Positions 13,215 through 14,664 of a stretch of DNA of 14,664 nt are shown piece after piece (positions within the stretch are counted from its first letter, which is position 1; every line of letters begins with the position of its first letter). Both the position numbers and the translations under genes were made by a program. This DNA is from Chloroflexota bacterium (GTDB taxonomy: Bacteria > Chloroflexota > Dehalococcoidia > SM23-28-2 > RBG-16-64-32): NCBI GenBank assembly GCA_022561095.1, contig JADFRV010000042.1:1-14664 (forward strand), read 5' to 3'. The notes under the pieces were generated by a model, which made no database searches, was not told the origin of the DNA, and saw only the letters and a program-made list of their open reading frames with translations.

Positions 13215-13302
13215 TGACGGGCGCAAGCCCGTCAACGGCAGCATGCTGCCGTCGACCGTGGGTGGCGGGGCCCCGATCCTATCGGGGCCTCACCACCTAC
13301 GG
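13215..13302 (+). promoter_or_regulatory. Three tandem RNA hairpins between the two pilin genes
   Basis: Three adjoining inverted repeats in the pilin transcript. The first (13215-13234) is an 8-bp stem TGACGGGC/GCCCGTCA closed by a GCAA (GNRA) tetraloop. The second (13235-13252) is the perfect 18-bp palindrome ACGGCAGCATGCTGCCGT. The third (13256-13302) pairs 13256-13277 with 13281-13302 around a CCT loop, with one C-A mismatch and two G-U pairs. None is followed by a T-run, so they are more likely mRNA-stabilising, processing or partial-attenuation elements than a strict terminator. Confidence 0.75.
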
Positions 13303-13333
13303 AGGCGATTCGGAAACGAGAAAAGAGACGGCC

Positions 13334-13357
13334 ATGACGAAGTGGATGACGAAGTGG
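13334..13357 (+). repeat. 12-bp tandem duplication at the start of pilin 2
   Basis: The unit ATGACGAAGTGG occurs twice in a row without mismatch. It repeats MTKW at the protein N-terminus and doubles the start codon. Confidence 0.9.
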
Positions 13358-13537
13358 CAGGGTATCGATGATTGGACGCGGGCGCTGTTGGTCCGCCTCC
13401 GGGAGGATAGCGGCCAAGCCCTGGCGGAGTACGGCCTGATCCTGGCGTTTGTGTTTATCGCCTGCGTGATTGCGCTAGGAGCTCTGGGGTTGATTCTATC
13501 CGATCAGCTCGGTCTGGTGACAGATGGCTTCCCGTAG
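13334..13537 (+). CDS. flp: Flp-type (type IVb) pilin 2
   Basis: A 67-residue Flp-family prepilin. Leader MTKWMTKWQGIDDWTRALL plus VRLREDSG, then cleavage after G27 before QALAEYGLILAF, with mature E5 (E32) and Y6. The hydrophobic helix extends to about residue 55 and the C-terminus is short and has no cysteine, unlike pilin 1. The start at 13334 is chosen because the sequence then fits the family; an extended reading from 13214 runs through the hairpin region and is not conserved in type. The opening 12 bases are tandemly duplicated, so ATG 13346 is an equal alternative start. The SD is weak (AGAGACGG). TadE follows after 27 bp. Confidence 0.88.
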   Translation: MTKWMTKWQGIDDWTRALLVRLREDSGQALAEYGLILAFVFIACVIALGALGLILSDQLGLVTDGFP

Positions 13538-13564
13538 GTCTTGTGGCCTTAGATAGGTGATGCG

Positions 13565-13987
13565 ATGCTAAAGCTGATTCGAAAACGAAAAGAGAAGGGT
13601 GAGAAGGGCCAGGCCCTGGTTGAATTTGCCCTACTGGTCCCCATCTTTCTCATCCTGCTGTTCGCCATAGTGGACTTCGGCATGGGCTTCTACTCCTGGA
13701 TCACGGTGACGAACTCGGCCAGGGAAGGGGCGCGCATAGGTGCGGTCCTGGCCAATGATCAGCAGATTAGAGACCGCGTGTTTGACTCTGCCGGTCTCCC
13801 TAACGAAGGTACGAACATGGAAGTCATTATCACCAACTCCGCCGAACAGGGCGGCCTGCCGGGGCAGTCGGTGGTGGTGCAGGTGGATTACGATTACAAT
13901 CTCATAACTCCCCTGGCTAATTTGCTCGGCGGTATCATCGGTCCCACGCTGACGTTATCGTCAACGGCCGAGATGAGGCTGGAGTAG
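13565..13987 (+). CDS. tadE: TadE-like minor pilin / pseudopilin
   Basis: A 140-residue TadE/TadG-type pseudopilin. A strongly basic leader (KLIRKRKEKGEKG) is followed by the prepilin motif QALVEFALLVPIFLILLFAI: cleavage between G15 and Q16, E20 at mature position 5, and a hydrophobic segment at about 18-36. Next comes the TadE signature DFGMGFYSWITVTNSAREGARIGA (37-60), with the conserved N-x-A-R-x-G-A-R. The remainder (about 70-140) is a beta-rich extracytoplasmic domain. TadE-type proteins are processed by the prepilin peptidase and help pilus assembly or export. An AGGTGAT ribosome-binding site lies about 5 bases before the ATG. The gene follows the pilins by 27 bp and begins the spacer to cpaB. 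Confidence 0.92.
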   Translation: MLKLIRKRKEKGEKGQALVEFALLVPIFLILLFAIVDFGMGFYSWITVTNSAREGARIGAVLANDQQIRDRVFDSAGLPNEGTNMEVIITNSAEQGGLPGQSVVVQVDYDYNLITPLANLLGGIIGPTLTLSSTAEMRLE

Positions 13988-14093
13988 CGGCGCCGGCTCC
14001 CGCGATCATACTTCCCGCAGGCTGAAGACAACCTGCGACCGCGATAGCACCGGGAGCACCCGGAGCAACTCTGTAGCGATGAGCCCTCGGTAC

Positions 14094-14240
14094 ATGATGT
14101 CCGCGGAAGAGTCCCACTTGTTCAATGAACCCAAGCCCTCAGGCCTCCAGCCCATCGTAAAGGTCATCGGCATTCAGGCTGCGACCGACTCGCGCCCCAT
14201 CCCCACAAGAATTAATCGCCTGGCCGCGTTAAATCCGTAA
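14094..14240 (+). CDS. Doubtful 48-codon ORF in the tadE-cpaB spacer
   Basis: Opens MMSAEESHLFNEPKPSG, followed by LQPIVKVIGIQAATDSRP, and ends TAA. The stretch PIVKVIGI resembles the first strand of a nucleotide-binding protein such as FtsZ, but the expected glycine loop does not follow. There is no clear SD. It is either a small unknown protein, a gene fragment, or chance. Confidence 0.25.
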   Translation: MMSAEESHLFNEPKPSGLQPIVKVIGIQAATDSRPIPTRINRLAALNP

Positions 14241-14285
14241 CAGATTGGCCTCAATAACATCATTAGATTTGTAATGTCGTTTTAT

Positions 14286-14310
14286 TGTGGCCCGCTCTCG
14301 GCGGGTCGCG
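14286..14310 (+). promoter_or_regulatory. Hairpin in the cpaB leader
   Basis: A stem with a 5-bp GC core (14291-14295 with 14301-14305, loop TCTCG), extended outward by five further pairs including three G-U. It follows an AT-rich tract and ends about 17 bases before the SD. It could be a terminator/attenuator or a 5' stability element; there is no T-run after it. Confidence 0.4.
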
Positions 14311-14339
14311 AAAGAAAATTGTGATCGGTGAGGTAAGCA

Positions 14340-14664
14340 ATGATTAAGAATCAAGCGTTAGGCGGTAGGTCAAACAGAGGTCTCATCCTACTGGGCCTGT
14401 TCCTGGGGCTCCTCAGCGCGGTGCTCGTCGTCGTGTACCTGAGCCAGGCCGGCGAGGGGGGCGGCGGTGAGGTTTCCGGGGCAGAGGTAACGCCTGTGGT
14501 CGTCGCCAGCCAGGATATCGCAGCCGGCAGCCGCATCATAGAGGGGATGGTGGAGACCAAGGAGATCGCGCTCGACACGGTGCTGGCCGGCGTTTTCTCG
14601 GACACGGAGGGCGTTATCGGCCAGGTGGCGCGTGTTCCGCTCGTTGCCGGTGAGCAGGTAATTG
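14340..14664 (+). CDS. cpaB: CpaB/RcpC-like Flp pilus assembly protein (partial, 5' end)
   Basis: The first 108 codons of a Tad-locus CpaB (RcpC), truncated by the window edge. A short basic start (MIKNQALGGRSNRG) precedes one membrane segment (about 15-34, LILLGLFLGLLSAVLVVVYL). A Gly-rich linker follows, then the SAF domain from about 49: VTPVVVASQDIAAGSRIIEG, VETKEIALDTVLAG and IGQVARVPLVAGEQVI. SAF domains occur in antifreeze-like proteins and CpaB, where they are thought to bind peptidoglycan or glycans at the pilus base. GGTGAGGT lies 5 bases before the ATG, fixing the start. In Tad loci CpaB is usually next to the secretin and the TadZ/TadA genes, expected just downstream. Confidence 0.87.
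   Translation, partial: MIKNQALGGRSNRGLILLGLFLGLLSAVLVVVYLSQAGEGGGGEVSGAEVTPVVVASQDIAAGSRIIEGMVETKEIALDTVLAGVFSDTEGVIGQVARVPLVAGEQVI

Larger units (their letters stand above)
13988..14339. other. Spacer between tadE and cpaB with hairpins and AT-rich leader
   Basis: 352 bp without a recognised gene. Directly after tadE there are two small stems, CGCAGG/CCTGCG (14016-14037) and CCGGG-AGCA-CCCGG (14050-14063), neither with a T-run. A 48-codon frame spans 14094-14240 (see separate entry). About 14205-14290 is visibly AT-rich for this genome and may hold the cpaB promoter, but I could not settle a -35/-10 pair. A hairpin at 14286-14310 (core CCCGC/GCGGG) lies about 30 bases before the cpaB start. 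No known riboswitch motif was recognised. Confidence 0.5.

Noticed and set aside
13214..13333. Longer N-terminus for pilin 2
   Set aside because: It would translate the hairpin array and place about 40 unrelated residues before a standard Flp leader.
12988..14664. Type II secretion or classic type IVa pilus locus
   Set aside because: The QALAEYGLIL pilins, TadE signature and SAF-domain CpaB are specific to Tad/Flp systems.

Overview
The window is high-GC bacterial DNA, probably from a Chloroflexota lineage (Dehalococcoidia or SAR202-like). This rests on gene content only: a split methylmalonyl-CoA mutase large subunit, an ADP-forming acyl-CoA synthetase beta subunit, a bacterial RRM protein paired with a small 'HHWRI...C..C' protein, a VirB11-like orphan ATPase, and a Tad/Flp pilus locus. 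No rRNA, tRNA, CRISPR array, transposase or phage gene was seen. Start codons are mixed: TTG and GTG are frequent, several with good Shine-Dalgarno (SD) support.

Positions 1-6781 are mostly minus-strand housekeeping and metabolic genes. They are a partial peptidase-like N-terminus, an ADP-forming acetyl-CoA synthetase beta subunit, a zinc-ribbon-like small protein overlapped by an RRM protein, the methylmalonyl-CoA mutase large subunit, a lipoprotein, an orotate phosphoribosyltransferase, and a 2-hydroxyacid dehydrogenase coupled to a DinB-family protein. One small plus-strand helix-turn-helix gene sits among them at 3395-3610.

Positions 6782-9862 hold a plus-strand pair (rhodanese and HAD phosphatase), a convergent overlapping secretion-type ATPase, and a divergent zinc-dependent medium-chain dehydrogenase. 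Positions 9938-11515 are a minus-strand cluster (DUF2007-like protein, Lon N-terminal-domain protein, O-methyltransferase) behind a recognisable promoter. Positions 11563-12765 hold only the C-terminal half of a NuoG/molybdopterin oxidoreductase.

From about 12766 the strand and theme change to a plus-strand Tad pilus assembly locus: two Flp pilins, a TadE minor pilin, and CpaB running off the right edge. The two pilin genes are separated by three back-to-back hairpins, the last a very long near-perfect stem. The most unusual signals are this hairpin array, the nuoG remnant at the edge of the pilus locus, a promoter whose -35 box lies in the loop of the preceding gene's terminator, and the orphan ATPase with a degenerate P-loop. 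No defence, biosynthetic or mobile system was recognised.
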